DNA of 61,423 nt from an uncultured Sulfitobacter sp. (GCA_937928635.1 CALFWM010000002.1:1-61423); one strand, 5' to 3'. Positions 1 to 8,833 are shown, counted from the stretch's first letter. The notes: generated by a model not told the origin, from the sequence alone. A program made the numbers and translations.

Positions 1-6
1 CCTTGA

Positions 7-639
7 TCAGGTGTGGCGGATACCTCTGAATGGCGGAAAATCCCCGTAGCGTGCCTGACGATGGGCGCGGTCTTCGCCCGGTTCCGCCCCGGCGCGCAAC
101 AAGGTGCCGCGCGGGTCAATGTAGCTGGAAATCGTGCGTAATGGCTGGGCACGCCAAACCAGATTAAAGGCCGCCAGTTTGGGGAAAAACCAGATATCCG
201 AATAGGGCAAATGGTCATGCAGCCACCACGCCAAATCGCGCCAGTCACGCCCCTGCCTATACCGGTCGGCAAACCAGGGGATCACGATGGAGGTGCCTGC
301 AATCGCCTCCGCCCCCGCAGCGCGGTCCCAGATGTGGCACTCCAACGGATTGTCATTGCGCGCACAATTCAGTTTGTTTTCATTGCCGTAGCGGTTCAAA
401 CTGGGGGACCGATAGCCAGAGCGCACCGCGACCCGCCCAAAAGTTTCCTCTAACGGGTCCAGCAATTGCGTGCAAAACGCCCGGCCGTTTTCAAGCGTCA
501 GATCAGGGTTTTCAGGAATATTCTGACGCCCGTGAAATCCCGAAATTTCCGAATACATAAAATCCCGCATGAAAAAGTGCTTGGACAGGCGCTGGCGGCC
601 AAAGGTCTCAAGGCTCCACATGCTGGCCGGTTTACGCAT
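7..639 (-). CDS. M15-like (D-Ala-D-Ala carboxypeptidase-fold) conserved hypothetical protein
   Basis: A 210-residue protein with the segment SGYRSPSLN, which resembles the start of the peptidase M15A / hedgehog-DD-peptidase fold. The usual HxxGxAxD metal-binding stretch is replaced by CHIWDRAAG, so peptidase activity is doubtful. ATG at 639 is preferred over the upstream in-frame ATG at 765 because it overlaps the stop of the VOC gene by 8 bases (ATGCGTAA), suggesting translational coupling; an ATG at 621 is an alternative. No signal peptide is evident. Family assignment is tentative; a peptidoglycan or phage-like role would be inference. Confidence 0.6.
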   Translation of the reverse strand: MRKPASMWSLETFGRQRLSKHFFMRDFMYSEISGFHGRQNIPENPDLTLENGRAFCTQLLDPLEETFGRVAVRSGYRSPSLNRYGNENKLNCARNDNPLECHIWDRAAGAEAIAGTSIVIPWFADRYRQGRDWRDLAWWLHDHLPYSDIWFFPKLAAFNLVWRAQPLRTISSYIDPRGTLLRAGAEPGEDRAHRQARYGDFPPFRGIRHT

Positions 640-1066
640 CCCCGTAACCGTTCCAGCGAAACTGCCCCTCCGGGCCAAGGGGCGAAAACGGATTATGCGC
701 AACTTCCCAGATGTTCCCTTCCGGGTCCGCAAAATAGCCGATATGCCCGCCCCAGAAAATATCATGGGCCGGTTTCAAAATCTGCCCGCCTGCCGCCTCT
801 GCGGCGGTCAACACCGGGGCCACATCCGCCTTTTCAGGCACATTATAGGAAAACGTGCTCGCCCCGCGCCCCATCTCCTTGACCGGCAGACCAATGTCTT
901 CGGCCAGCTTTTCGAGCGGATAAATGCCAAGCGTCTGACCAATCAGATCATAGGCAATCACCCCGTCCGGGCTGTCCTCCCTTTGCCAGCCAAGGCGGTC
1001 GTAAAAGGCGGCCAGGGCCGCAGGGTCTTTGGCCCCCAATGTAATCAATGAGATGCGTTGTTGCAT
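632..1066 (-). CDS. VOC (glyoxalase/bleomycin resistance) family protein
   Basis: A 144-residue single-subunit VOC protein: the N-terminus (ISLITLGAKDPAALAAFYD) is the first beta-alpha unit and the C-terminal half carries FADPEGNIWEVAHNP, the typical second metal-side strand with a Glu ligand. VOC proteins are metal-dependent isomerases, dioxygenases or binding proteins; the substrate cannot be told from sequence. It lies 15 bases downstream of the alpha/beta hydrolase gene and overlaps the next gene by 8 bases, so the three probably form one leftward operon. Confidence 0.85.
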   Translation of the reverse strand: MQQRISLITLGAKDPAALAAFYDRLGWQREDSPDGVIAYDLIGQTLGIYPLEKLAEDIGLPVKEMGRGASTFSYNVPEKADVAPVLTAAEAAGGQILKPAHDIFWGGHIGYFADPEGNIWEVAHNPFSPLGPEGQFRWNGYGDA

Positions 1067-1081
1067 GAAAATGCCTTTCTT

Positions 1082-1834
1082 TCAGGAGGATGCGGCCAGA
1101 ACCTGTTCCACCGCGTCGATCATCAACCCCAAACAGGGGCCATCGGAAAACCGGTGATCTGCATCCTTGACCAGCTTCAATTGCATATCAGGGCCGGTGG
1201 CATGTTCCAGCAAACGCACGGCCGTTGCCACGCTGACGGCGGTATCCGCCGTGCCTTGCAAAAACCGCGCCGGGAACGGCAGATGCAGCGGGTCACGCAG
1301 CACCAGCTGGTCGCGCCCATCCTCAATCATCCGTTTGGTGATAATATAGGGTTCCATGAAATCAGACGGCAATTCCACATGCCCGACCTGCTCAAGCGCG
1401 GCCTTTTGCGCGTCCGTGAAACTGGCCCAATAGCCATCTTCGGTAAAGTCAGGGGCAGCGGCAATCGTCACCAGCCCGGCGATGCGTTCAGGTGTTGCGC
1501 GCGCCAGCAACAACGCCTGCCAGCCCCCCATGGATGAGCCAACCGGCACAATGGGCCCTTGCGTCAGCGCCGAAATTGCTGCTGCGGTGTCCTGCGCCCA
1601 ATCGCCAATGCAGCCATCCGTGAAAGCACCGGATGAGTCTCCGTGCCCGGAATAGTCGAATCGCAAGAAGGCACGGCCCTGCGCGCGGGCCCATTCCTCC
1701 AGAAAAACCGCCTTGGTGCCTTCCATGTCGGATTTTAATCCACCCAGAAAAACCACCCATGGCCCCTGCCCCGGCGTGGCGTGATAGGCCAGCCTGCGCC
1801 CTTGTTTTGTCTCAATAAATTCTGGTTCTGCCAT
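1082..1834 (-). CDS. Alpha/beta hydrolase
   Basis: A 250-residue alpha/beta hydrolase of the short carboxylesterase/prolyl-oligopeptidase-like type. Visible elements are the oxyanion-side WVVFLGG strand, FDYSGHGDSSG, the nucleophile elbow GSSMGG (Ser), an acid in LQGTADTAV and the catalytic His in DADHRF. Start ATG 1834 (MAEPEF) is chosen because GAAGGGGA sits just upstream; an in-frame ATG at 1858 has no such site. Cytosolic, no signal peptide. Likely first gene of the leftward operon with the VOC and M15-like genes. Substrate unknown. Confidence 0.85.
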   Translation of the reverse strand: MAEPEFIETKQGRRLAYHATPGQGPWVVFLGGLKSDMEGTKAVFLEEWARAQGRAFLRFDYSGHGDSSGAFTDGCIGDWAQDTAAAISALTQGPIVPVGSSMGGWQALLLARATPERIAGLVTIAAAPDFTEDGYWASFTDAQKAALEQVGHVELPSDFMEPYIITKRMIEDGRDQLVLRDPLHLPFPARFLQGTADTAVSVATAVRLLEHATGPDMQLKLVKDADHRFSDGPCLGLMIDAVEQVLAASS

Positions 1835-1903
1835 CTGATCCCCTTCGCGTTGGAACAATCATGCGTCTGCGGGGAAAAAGGCGCAACCAGACATTTTTAT
1901 TAG

Positions 1904-1936
1904 GTGACCACTTTGTCACGTGAGTAATTAGTTACT
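1904..1936 (+). promoter_or_regulatory. Two inverted repeats upstream of the ArsR-type regulator (candidate operators)
   Basis: Two imperfect palindromes sit side by side 14-46 bases before the ATG at 1950: GTGAC-N6-GTCAC at 1904-1919 and AGTAA-N4-TTACT at 1923-1936. ArsR-family repressors typically bind 12-2-12 type inverted repeats overlapping their own promoter, so one or both may be the autoregulatory operator. They also lie between the divergent hydrolase operon (start 1834) and this gene and could control both. Confidence 0.45.
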
Positions 1937-1949
1937 TATAAGCGATTCC

Positions 1950-2687
1950 ATGGACGATGTTTTCAAAGCACTTGCCGATCCGGCCCGCCGCACCCTGCTG
2001 GACGCCCTGCGCCAGCGTGACGGGCAAACATTGCAAGAGCTGACGGAATTGCTGGAGATGACCCGGTTTGGCGTGATGAAGCACCTTGGGGTGCTTGAGG
2101 ATGCCGGGCTGGTCGTGACCCACAAGAAGGGGCGTTTCAAATATCACTATTTGAACGCGGTCCCCCTCCAACAGACGATTGACCGCTGGATTGAGCCGAT
2201 GCGCGCAAAACCAGCGGCACGGGCGGTGTTGAACCTGAAACAATCCCTCGAAAGGACTGATACTATGAGTAAACCTGATTTTGTGATGCAAACCTTTATC
2301 CGTTGCACCCAGGACGCCCTGTGGGACGCGCTGACCGATCCCAACCAAATGGCCGCCTATCATTTTGCCTTTGACCGGGCCACACGCGACAACAATGTGA
2401 TTGATTTCATCCTGCCCGATGGCAACAAAATGCTGTCCCAGACAGTGACCAAAGAAACCCCCAAAACGCGAATCGAAACCACCTTTGAACCGCATTTCTT
2501 TGGCCCCGACGCACCGGCGTCGCGCATGGCCTATCTGATCGAGCCACAGGGCCCACAGTGCAAGCTGACGATCGAACATTACGACATCCCCGATGGTCAG
2601 GAAGGTGTCGCAGAGGGCTGGGCACGGCTCGCCTCTTCCTTGAAATCCTGGCTCGAGACCGGCACCGGCCTCAAGGTCGCGATGTAG
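1950..2687 (+). CDS. ArsR-family HTH regulator fused to an SRPBCC (AHSA1-like) domain
   Basis: A 245-residue two-domain protein. Residues 1-85 form an ArsR winged helix (FKALADPARRTLLDAL, then MTRFGVMKHLGVLEDAGLV as the recognition region) without the CxC metal site of ArsR/SmtB sensors. After a linker, residues from about 108 onward (FVMQTFIRCTQDALWDALTD) form an SRPBCC/Activator-of-Hsp90-homology-1-like ligand-binding fold. Such pairs are often separate neighbouring genes; here they are one frame, so the SRPBCC part may be the effector-binding domain. A possible operator lies directly upstream. The MAPEG gene follows 10 bases after the stop and is probably cotranscribed. Confidence 0.85.
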   Translation: MDDVFKALADPARRTLLDALRQRDGQTLQELTELLEMTRFGVMKHLGVLEDAGLVVTHKKGRFKYHYLNAVPLQQTIDRWIEPMRAKPAARAVLNLKQSLERTDTMSKPDFVMQTFIRCTQDALWDALTDPNQMAAYHFAFDRATRDNNVIDFILPDGNKMLSQTVTKETPKTRIETTFEPHFFGPDAPASRMAYLIEPQGPQCKLTIEHYDIPDGQEGVAEGWARLASSLKSWLETGTGLKVAM

Positions 2688-2697
2688 GAGTGGGTTG

Positions 2698-3126
2698 ATG
2701 GAAACTTTCCCAACCGAACTGGGCGTTCTGACCTGCCTGATGATCCTCGCGGCGTCCTTGTGGATCCCGCATATCGTGGGGGTGAACACCGCCCCTGAGG
2801 GGTCGCTGCCTGCGGATGCCCCCGATGGGTTTGTGCGCATCGCCAATATCTTTGTGCACCGCCCATGGGTGCAACGGGCCAACCGCGCGCATATGAACTT
2901 GCTGGAACAAGGCATGCCCTTTGCCGTGTTGGTGCTGCTAGTGGATCGTATGGATGGCTTTACCGCACTGACCTACTGGACCGCGATTGCCTTCTTCTGG
3001 CTGCGGGTGGCGCATGCGCTGGGCTACATCACCGGTTTTGCGCAATTCCCGCTGCGCCCGATCATCTTCACGCTGGGATGGGTCTGCTGCCTGCTGATGG
3101 CATATGCGGTTTTTGCCGCAGCCTGA
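2698..3126 (+). CDS. MAPEG family membrane protein
   Basis: A 142-residue inner-membrane protein with about four hydrophobic helices, including LTCLMILAASLWIPHIVGV near the start, and the MAPEG signature NRAHMNLLEQ (members of this family carry an equivalent N-x-x-E segment after the first loop). MAPEG proteins are glutathione-linked membrane enzymes or uncharacterised homologues. ATG 2698 is chosen over the in-frame TTG at 2695, with AGGAG at 2686-2690 as ribosome binding site. It follows the ArsR-SRPBCC gene at 10 bases, suggesting one transcript. Confidence 0.82.
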   Translation: METFPTELGVLTCLMILAASLWIPHIVGVNTAPEGSLPADAPDGFVRIANIFVHRPWVQRANRAHMNLLEQGMPFAVLVLLVDRMDGFTALTYWTAIAFFWLRVAHALGYITGFAQFPLRPIIFTLGWVCCLLMAYAVFAAA

Positions 3127-3140
3127 CGGACCTGCGGGCG

Positions 3141-3161
3141 GGGCCGGGCGGCGCCCGGCCC
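3141..3161 (+). terminator. GC-rich hairpin after the MAPEG gene
   Basis: A perfect 9-bp stem (GGGCCGGGC / GCCCGGCCC) with a 3-base loop begins 14 bases after the MAPEG stop codon. There is no T-run, so it may act as a weak or Rho-assisted terminator separating this unit from thrS. Confidence 0.5.
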
Positions 3162-3291
3162 ACAGTTGCAAAATCATTTCACCGCGGGGCTGCGGGCAGA
3201 TTGACAACCCCGTCTCTGCCCGCCAGAAAACCGCCAAACATAACCCGCAACCGGGCGTTCAGTGGGCGCCAAACCGACGAGGAGCCGATTG

Positions 3292-5244
3292 ATGGCCCAG
3301 ATTTCCCTTACCCTTCCCGATGGCAATGCGCGGTCCTATGACGTGGGGATCACCGCTGGTGAGGTCGCTGCCGACATCTCCAAATCCCTTGGCAAAAAGG
3401 CGATCAGCGCGACCGTGAATGGCGCGCATTATGATCTGGCCTGGCCGATTGAGGCGGATGCCGACATCGCCATTCACACCATGCAGGACGAAGAGCAAGC
3501 CAATGAGCTGGTGCGCCATGACCTTGCCCACATCATGGCCCGCGCTGTGCAGGAAATCTGGCCCGACACACGCGTCACCATCGGCCCGGTGATCAAGGAC
3601 GGCTGGTATTATGACTTTGACCGCGCGGAGCCCTTCACCCCCGAAGACCTTGGCGTGATCGAGAAAAAGATGAAGGAAATCATCAACAAGCGTGATCCCG
3701 TCCGCACCGAGGTCTGGGAGCGGGCCCGCGCGATCAAGCATTACGAAGACAATGACGAACCCTATAAGGTTGAGCTGATCGACGCCATCCCGGGGGACGA
3801 GCCTCTGCGCATGTATTGGCATGGTGACTGGCAAGACCTTTGCCGGGGGCCGCACCTGCAACACACCGGCCAAGTGCCCGGCGACGGATTCAAACTGATG
3901 TCCATCGCGGGGGCCTATTGGCGCGGCGATTCAGACCGCGCCATGCTGCAACGCATCTATGGCGTGGCGTTTACCGGCAAGGAAAAGCTGCGCGCGCATC
4001 TCAACATGCTGGAGGAAGCGGCCAAACGCGACCACCGCAAGCTGGGCCGCGAGATGGACCTGTTTCACATGCAGGAAGAAGCACCGGGGCAGATCTTCTG
4101 GCACGCCAATGGCTGGCGCATCTACACCGAATTGCAGGATTTTGTCCGCCGCAAACAGCGCGCAGGGGGGTATGTTGAAGTGAACACCCCGCAAGTGGTG
4201 GACCGTAAGTTGTGGGAACAATCCGGTCACTGGGAGAAATACCAGGAGCATATGTTCATCGTCGAAGTGGACGAGGACCACGCCCGCGAAAAGGCCGTGA
4301 ACGCTCTGAAACCCATGAACTGCCCCTGCCACGTGCAGATTTTCAACCAAGGCCTGAAGTCTTATCGCGACCTGCCCCTGCGTATGGCCGAGTTTGGCTC
4401 CTGCGCGCGCTATGAACCCTCCGGCGCGCTGCATGGCATCATGCGGGTGCGCGGGTTTACGCAGGATGATGGACATATCTTCTGCCGCGAGGATCAGATT
4501 GAATCGGAAACCGCTGTTTACATCGACTTCCTCAGCTCCATGTACCGTGATCTCGGGTTCACTGACTTCAAGGTCAAATTCTCCGACCGTCCTGAGATGC
4601 GCGCGGGATCGGATGCGGTGTGGGACAAAGCCGAAGAAGCCCTGCTGAGCGCCACCCGCAACGCAGGCATCGAGCCGGAACTAAACCCCGGCGAAGGCGC
4701 ATTTTATGGACCGAAACTGGAGTTTCTCCTGACCGACGCCATCGGCCGCGACTGGCAATGTGGCACCCATCAGGTGGATTTTGTGCTGCCCGAACGGCTG
4801 GATGCAACCTACATCGGTGCAGATGGGGGCAAACATCGCCCGGTCATGCTGCACCGTGCCACCTTGGGTAGTTTTGAGCGGTTCATTGGCATCCTGATCG
4901 AGGAACACGCGGGCAAACTGCCATTTTGGCTGGCCCCGCGACAGGTTGTGGTCGCTTCGATCACCTCAGAGGCGGATGATTATGTGCGCGAGGTTGTGGA
5001 TACGTTGATCGCGGCGGGCGTGCGTGCAGAAGCCGACATTCGCAACGAAAAAATCAACTATAAGGTTCGTGAACACTCCGTTGGCAAAGTGCCTGTCATT
5101 CTGGCCGTTGGCGGGCGCGAGGTGGAGGAAAAAACTGTCTCCGTGCGCCGTCTGGGTGAAAAGCAAACCTCCGTGCAGGCCCTGAGCGATGTTGCGGCGG
5201 CCCTGCAGCTGGAAGCCACGCCACCTGACCTGCGCCCGGCATAA
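3292..5244 (+). CDS. thrS: Threonine--tRNA ligase
   Basis: A 650-residue class II aminoacyl-tRNA synthetase that charges tRNA-Thr. The order is N-terminal TGS domain ([19 protein letters not shown]), the editing domain with [16 protein letters not shown], the catalytic core with motif 2-type [14 protein letters not shown], zinc-ligand positions in MNCPCH and GTHQVDF, motif 3 ([16 protein letters not shown]), and a C-terminal anticodon-binding domain ending near ALQLEA. Length matches the family. ATG 3292 follows GAGGAG at 3279-3284; an upstream in-frame ATG at 3262 has no such site. Monocistronic by layout, followed by a hairpin. Confidence 0.98.
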   Translation: MAQISLTLPDGNARSYDVGITAGEVAADISKSLGKKAISATVNGAHYDLAWPIEADADIAIHTMQDEEQANELVRHDLAHIMARAVQEIWPDTRVTIGPVIKDGWYYDFDRAEPFTPEDLGVIEKKMKEIINKRDPVRTEVWERARAIKHYEDNDEPYKVELIDAIPGDEPLRMYWHGDWQDLCRGPHLQHTGQVPGDGFKLMSIAGAYWRGDSDRAMLQRIYGVAFTGKEKLRAHLNMLEEAAKRDHRKLGREMDLFHMQEEAPGQIFWHANGWRIYTELQDFVRRKQRAGGYVEVNTPQVVDRKLWEQSGHWEKYQEHMFIVEVDEDHAREKAVNALKPMNCPCHVQIFNQGLKSYRDLPLRMAEFGSCARYEPSGALHGIMRVRGFTQDDGHIFCREDQIESETAVYIDFLSSMYRDLGFTDFKVKFSDRPEMRAGSDAVWDKAEEALLSATRNAGIEPELNPGEGAFYGPKLEFLLTDAIGRDWQCGTHQVDFVLPERLDATYIGADGGKHRPVMLHRATLGSFERFIGILIEEHAGKLPFWLAPRQVVVASITSEADDYVREVVDTLIAAGVRAEADIRNEKINYKVREHSVGKVPVILAVGGREVEEKTVSVRRLGEKQTSVQALSDVAAALQLEATPPDLRPA

Positions 5245-5260
5245 AATCACTGACACAATC

Positions 5261-5292
5261 ACCTCACGGATAGCAGAATTGCCCCGTGAGGT
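5261..5292 (+). terminator. Hairpin terminator-like structure after thrS
   Basis: A perfect 9-bp stem, ACCTCACGG at 5261-5269 and CCGTGAGGT at 5284-5292, with a 14-base loop, starts 17 bases after the thrS stop. No U-tract follows, so the termination efficiency is uncertain. Confidence 0.5.
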
Positions 5293-5314
5293 GCCATTAT
5301 GCAATGCAACTATA

Positions 5315-5410
5315 GCGTTCCGCCTTTAACTTGAAGCATCACGTATCAGTAATGTCCCGAAAGCGCGGAGCGTAGCAGGGTATCGACGATTCAGGTTTCA
5401 GGCGGGGCGC
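5315..5410 (+). repeat. Dispersed intergenic repeat, copy A
   Basis: About 95 bases here match, in inverse orientation, a second copy at 53292-53386 at roughly three quarters identity by eye. The best conserved parts are CCTTTAAC, ATGTCCCGA, GCAGGGTATCG and the flanking GTCC-type ends. Copy B has nested inverted repeats; they are degenerate here. The element sits upstream of the bufferin operon. Confidence 0.7.
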
Positions 5411-5579
5411 TTTAATTGTAACACTTGCGCAAAAAAGTCGGGCAAAACCTCCTGTTTCCTTCGATGCAAGGGCGAATCCTGACAGGTTCGTGACACACTT
5501 GCTCGTGAGTGGCCATGAGCACACTGGAATGTTCTATGGAGGCACCCTAAGTCAACCGGGATCACTACAGGAGTACATC

Positions 5580-5885
5580 ATGTCTACATCTCTTAAAGCC
5601 GTTGCAATCGCCAGCGCAGTGACCGCAGCCGTGACCGCTCAATTGCCAACTCAGGCCACCGCAGCCTCCAAGGAAAAGTGCTATGGCATTTCCCTGGCAG
5701 GCGAAAATGACTGTGCTGCGGGCCCCGGAACAACCTGCGCCGGCACATCCGTGACCGATTATCAGGGCAATGCATGGACCTTGGTTGACACAGGCACCTG
5801 CGAAACCATTGATCTGCCGAAAATGGCAGACGGCACGCCGCGTGTTGGTTCACTTGAGGTCCTGTCACGCGACTTGCCTGCGTAA
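5580..5885 (+). CDS. bufA: Bufferin-type RiPP precursor (BufA1 family, DUF2282)
   Basis: A 101-residue exported precursor. Residues 1-30 are a Sec-type signal peptide ([14 protein letters not shown] then ATAA), followed by the DUF2282 core with four spaced cysteines: [22 protein letters not shown] and GTCETI. In characterised bufferins such cysteines are modified by the MNIO enzyme BufB with help from BufC, giving a periplasmic peptide that binds copper. ATG 5580 is set by CAGGAG six bases upstream; an earlier in-frame ATG at 5490 would bury the signal peptide. The tail after the last Cys (about 23 residues, ending RDLPA) is longer than I recall for many members. First gene of a four-gene operon. 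Confidence 0.9.
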   Translation: MSTSLKAVAIASAVTAAVTAQLPTQATAASKEKCYGISLAGENDCAAGPGTTCAGTSVTDYQGNAWTLVDTGTCETIDLPKMADGTPRVGSLEVLSRDLPA

Positions 5886-5904
5886 CGGGGCAGGCTCCAT
5901 CGGG

Positions 5905-6804
5905 ATGTCCACCGCGCCAAACATCGCGTCACGCCCTGATCCGCGTGCCACCGACATGCCGCAACGCACGGCAGGCCCGAATGGCCTGCCAAACACGCCG
6001 GGTGTCGGCTACAAACCCCAGCATTTTGAAGCCCTGCGCTCAGACCCCGGACCGGTCACCTGGATCGAGGTGCATGCCGAGAATTACATGGGTGATGGGG
6101 GCCGCCCTTTGGCGCAACTGCGCGCATTGTCTGAGCAATTTGCCCTGTCGGTTCACGGTGTGGGCCTATCCATTGGTGGCGAACAGCCATTGGATACCGA
6201 CCACCTTAACCGCCTTAAAAAACTTTGCGATTGGGCCAATCCGACCAGTTTTTCCGAACATTTAGCCTGGTCCACGCACGACGGGGCCTATCTGAATGAC
6301 CTGCTGCCCCTGCCCTATACCCAAACAACGTTATCCCAAGTGGCCGATCACATTGATCAGGTTCAGGCGGTGTTGGGCCGTCAAATGCTGCTGGAAAATC
6401 CGTCCTCCTACCTGACCTTTGCAGAATCGCAAATGTCGGAGACGGACTTTCTGGCCGAACTCACCCAAAAAACCGGCTGTGGCTTGCTGTTGGATGTGAA
6501 CAACGTGTTCATCTCAGCCACCAATCTGGAGCTTAGCCCGCAGGCCTATATCGACGCCTACCCCACGGATAAAGTGGGGGAAATTCACGTCGGCGGGCAC
6601 GACGAGGATAGCGATGACCACGGTGCCCCGCTGCTCATCGATAGCCACGCAAAGCCCGTATGTGATCCGGTCTGGGATTTGCTGAGCTACACCCTGTCAC
6701 AAACCGGCCTCAAACCTGTGCTGGTGGAATGGGACACGGACGTGCCCGACTGGCAGGTATTGCGCGCAGAAGCGATGCGCGTGGCAGACGCCTTGGTCCA
6801 ATGA
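5905..6804 (+). CDS. bufB: MNIO family bufferin maturase (DUF692)
   Basis: A 299-residue multinuclear non-heme iron oxidase of the DUF692/UPF0276 family, a TIM-barrel enzyme that oxidises cysteines of RiPP precursors. Typical segments in order are [67 protein letters not shown] and [11 protein letters not shown], supplying the His, Glu, Asp and Asn iron ligands. ATG 5905 lies 19 bases after bufA with a weak GGGG-rich site; ATG 5956 is an alternative. The stop overlaps bufC by ATGA, so the pair is translationally coupled. Substrate is inferred from the neighbouring precursor. Confidence 0.93.
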   Translation: MSTAPNIASRPDPRATDMPQRTAGPNGLPNTPGVGYKPQHFEALRSDPGPVTWIEVHAENYMGDGGRPLAQLRALSEQFALSVHGVGLSIGGEQPLDTDHLNRLKKLCDWANPTSFSEHLAWSTHDGAYLNDLLPLPYTQTTLSQVADHIDQVQAVLGRQMLLENPSSYLTFAESQMSETDFLAELTQKTGCGLLLDVNNVFISATNLELSPQAYIDAYPTDKVGEIHVGGHDEDSDDHGAPLLIDSHAKPVCDPVWDLLSYTLSQTGLKPVLVEWDTDVPDWQVLRAEAMRVADALVQ

Positions 6805-7553
6805 ACCGGCAATCCGCTTTTTGCGTCGGTTTGTTGACCCCACAGCAGCCTGCGCCCGACGGATTGCAGAACGCGGGCGGCAGCCCATCCGGCAAACGAT
6901 ACGATGTCTATCGCAACAACGTGACACATGCGCTGATCAGCGCGCTGAACACGGCGTTTCCCTTGGTGCACAGGCTGATCGGCTCAGAGCGGTTTGGACG
7001 CATCGCCCCTGAATTTGTGCGCGCGCACCCGCCATCCTCCCCGGTGATGATGTTTTATGGCGCTGAATTTCCGGGCTTTTTGACCAACTACGCCCCTTTG
7101 TCAGATATCGGCTATTTGCCGGATGCGGCCCGTCTGGATCTGGCCATGCGCCATGCCTATCACGCGGCCGATGCGCCACGTCTGGACCCCGCCCAGCTGC
7201 AGGCCTTTGCGACAGATGACCTGATGACCACCCGCTTTGCGCTTGCCCCGGCCACACACATCCTGCGCTCAGACTGGCCCCTTTATGACATCTGGCGCGT
7301 GACCTTTCAGAATGATGCGCCCAAACCCAGACCAATCGCACAGGATGTGCTGATCACACGTCCCGACTTTGACCCCGCCCTTCATCTGTTGCCATCAGGT
7401 GGTGCAAGTTGGCTCACGGCACTGGCGGAAGGCAACACATTTGCACAAGCCCACGAACGGGCTATAGCTCAACATGCAGACTTTGATCTTGAGGCCACGC
7501 TGACTCTTGCACTTCACACCGCAGCACTGACCAATTCGACCACAAGGACCTGA
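6801..7553 (+). CDS. bufC: BufC: DUF2063 domain bufferin maturation partner
   Basis: A 250-residue protein with the N-terminal DUF2063 domain: [41 protein letters not shown] and [16 protein letters not shown] are the usual conserved segments. In bufferin and related operons this protein forms a complex with the MNIO enzyme and presents the precursor to it. The start overlaps the bufB stop by four bases. The C-terminal half is less conserved and probably forms the second domain that contacts the leader peptide. No signal peptide, so it acts in the cytoplasm. Confidence 0.9.
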   Translation: MNRQSAFCVGLLTPQQPAPDGLQNAGGSPSGKRYDVYRNNVTHALISALNTAFPLVHRLIGSERFGRIAPEFVRAHPPSSPVMMFYGAEFPGFLTNYAPLSDIGYLPDAARLDLAMRHAYHAADAPRLDPAQLQAFATDDLMTTRFALAPATHILRSDWPLYDIWRVTFQNDAPKPRPIAQDVLITRPDFDPALHLLPSGGASWLTALAEGNTFAQAHERAIAQHADFDLEATLTLALHTAALTNSTTRT

Positions 7554-7554
7554 A

Positions 7555-8100
7555 ATGACGGCACATTCCTCTCTATCCACCCGTATCGCTGCCCGTTTGA
7601 ACCAGTTGGATTGGCTCATTCCGACCCTGGCGCGATTTCTCTTTGCGGCCGTGCTGTTGGTTTATTTTCTCAATGCAGGCATGACCAAACTTGGCGACGG
7701 ATTTGCAGGTTTGTGGACCCCTTCAACGGGTGCCTATGCCCAGATTTTCCCCAAGGCGTTTGAAGCTGCGGGATATGATACAGACGCGCTCACGCTCTAT
7801 CATCGCGCGGTTGTTGTGCTTGGAACATTGGCTGAGTTTCTGCTGCCCGCATTGATCGTTCTGGGGTTTTTGACCCGGATTGCGGCCTTGGGCATGATCG
7901 GATTTGTCATGGTCCAGTCCCTGACAGACATATTTGGCCATGGCCAGGAGGGGATCCTGGGCGCATGGTTTGACCGTTTCCCTGATGCGCTGCTGATGGA
8001 TCAACGCGCCCTTTGGCTGTTCTTGTTGATCATTCTGGTAATCAAAGGGGCTGGCCCCCTGTCATTTGACCGCGCTCTGGAGCCACGCAAAACGCCCTGA
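7555..8100 (+). CDS. DoxX family membrane protein of the bufferin operon
   Basis: A 181-residue inner-membrane protein with four predicted helices, e.g. FLFAAVLLVYFLNAGMTK and AEFLLPALIVLGFLTRIAAL, matching DoxX/TQO-like proteins (thiosulfate:quinone oxidoreductase small subunit fold). DoxX genes commonly close bufferin operons and may help with electron transfer or oxidative steps, but the role is unproven. ATG 7555 comes one base after the bufC stop, so it is surely in the same operon. The residue order lacks any cofactor motif that would reveal chemistry. Confidence 0.87.
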   Translation: MTAHSSLSTRIAARLNQLDWLIPTLARFLFAAVLLVYFLNAGMTKLGDGFAGLWTPSTGAYAQIFPKAFEAAGYDTDALTLYHRAVVVLGTLAEFLLPALIVLGFLTRIAALGMIGFVMVQSLTDIFGHGQEGILGAWFDRFPDALLMDQRALWLFLLIILVIKGAGPLSFDRALEPRKTP

Positions 8101-8107
8101 AGGGCGG

Positions 8108-8434
8108 CTAACGTGATGCTTTAACTTGCGCTTCTATCTCTTTGTTCCAGGATAGAAACAGTGTTTCGCCCACAGAAATCAGCGGGCGTTTCATCAGGGC
8201 GGGATGCTGTCTGATCAGGGTGATGGGATCACCGGAGCGTTCCTCTTCGCTCAGGCCTCGCCAGGTCGTGGACCGTGTATTCAATAGCGCATCCCCAAAT
8301 TGCTTGTGGGCCTGCGCCAGCACAGCTTCGGGCAGGCTCTCCGCGCGGACGTCTGTGAGCGTCGCATCCCGCAGAGCCTTTAACGCTTTTCGGCAGGTAT
8401 CGCAGTTCTTCAGGCCATAGACGATCGCAGCCAT
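8108..8434 (-). CDS. ArsC/Spx/MgsR-family thioredoxin-fold protein
   Basis: A 108-residue thioredoxin-fold protein beginning IVYGLKNCDTCRKAL, with the N-terminal CxxC of the Spx/YffB branch of the arsenate reductase family. The mid segment LLNTRSTTWRGLS and the C-terminal RPLISVGETLFLSW follow the family layout. Without an arsenic operon nearby, a YffB-like glutathione-dependent thiol reductase is more likely than true arsenate reductase; this is inference. It converges with the DoxX gene, 7 bases separating their stops, and a short stem CGCCC/GGGCG spans the junction. Confidence 0.85.
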   Translation of the reverse strand: MAAIVYGLKNCDTCRKALKALRDATLTDVRAESLPEAVLAQAHKQFGDALLNTRSTTWRGLSEEERSGDPITLIRQHPALMKRPLISVGETLFLSWNKEIEAQVKASR

Positions 8435-8590
8435 GTGGCGTACTCCCCTTTTTCGTTAATAATATTGCGGAAAAACTTGATTTTTTTCCCCCGCGCGCAA
8501 TCTCAATGCAATGACGGGTCGGTTTTGACAAGATCGCGCGTCTCTCGCTGCGCAGGCAGCATCGTCTAAGGTAAAGGAGGCACAGGAATT

Positions 8591-8797
8591 ATGCCGACAG
8601 GCACTGTGAAATGGTTCAACACCACAAAGGGCTACGGATTTATCGCGCCAGAGGGCGGCGGTAACGATGTTTTTGTACATATTTCTGCGGTGGAACAATC
8701 CGGTCTGACAGGGCTGGCCGACGACCAGAAGGTCAACTTTGAACTGGCTGAAGGCCGCGATGGCCGCCAGATGGCAACAAATTTGTCACTGCTGTGA
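8591..8797 (+). CDS. Cold-shock (CspA-type) protein
   Basis: A 68-residue single cold-shock domain. The nucleic-acid-binding motifs RNP1 (KGYGFIAPE) and RNP2 (DVFVHISAVE) are both present. It acts as a cytosolic RNA chaperone. A strong ribosome binding site AAAGGAGG lies at 8573-8580. The roughly 150-base leader shared with the divergent Spx-like gene could hold a temperature-responsive 5' UTR, but I could not define one. A good 10-bp hairpin terminator follows. Confidence 0.95.
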   Translation: MPTGTVKWFNTTKGYGFIAPEGGGNDVFVHISAVEQSGLTGLADDQKVNFELAEGRDGRQMATNLSLL

Positions 8798-8803
8798 CCT
8801 GCA

Positions 8804-8833
8804 AAACCCGGTGACTTTATCCGCACCGGGTTT
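8804..8833. terminator. Terminator hairpin between the cold-shock gene and the convergent small exported protein
   Basis: A perfect 10-bp stem AAACCCGGTG / CACCGGGTTT with a 10-base loop starts 7 bases after the cold-shock stop. The A and T ends of the stem make it usable in both directions, so it may also serve the leftward gene ending at 8856. Confidence 0.8.

Larger units (their letters stand above)
5245..5579. other. Intergenic region between thrS and bufA
   Basis: No convincing gene is seen in these 335 bases. They hold the thrS 3' hairpin (5261-5292), a copy of a dispersed repeat (about 5315-5410) and, from about 5411 on, the leader of the bufferin operon with a CAGGAG ribosome binding site at 5568-5573. 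Any bufferin promoter must lie in 5411-5560; GTAAC at about 5417 vaguely recalls ECF-type -35 elements, but no matching -10 was found. Confidence 0.6.
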
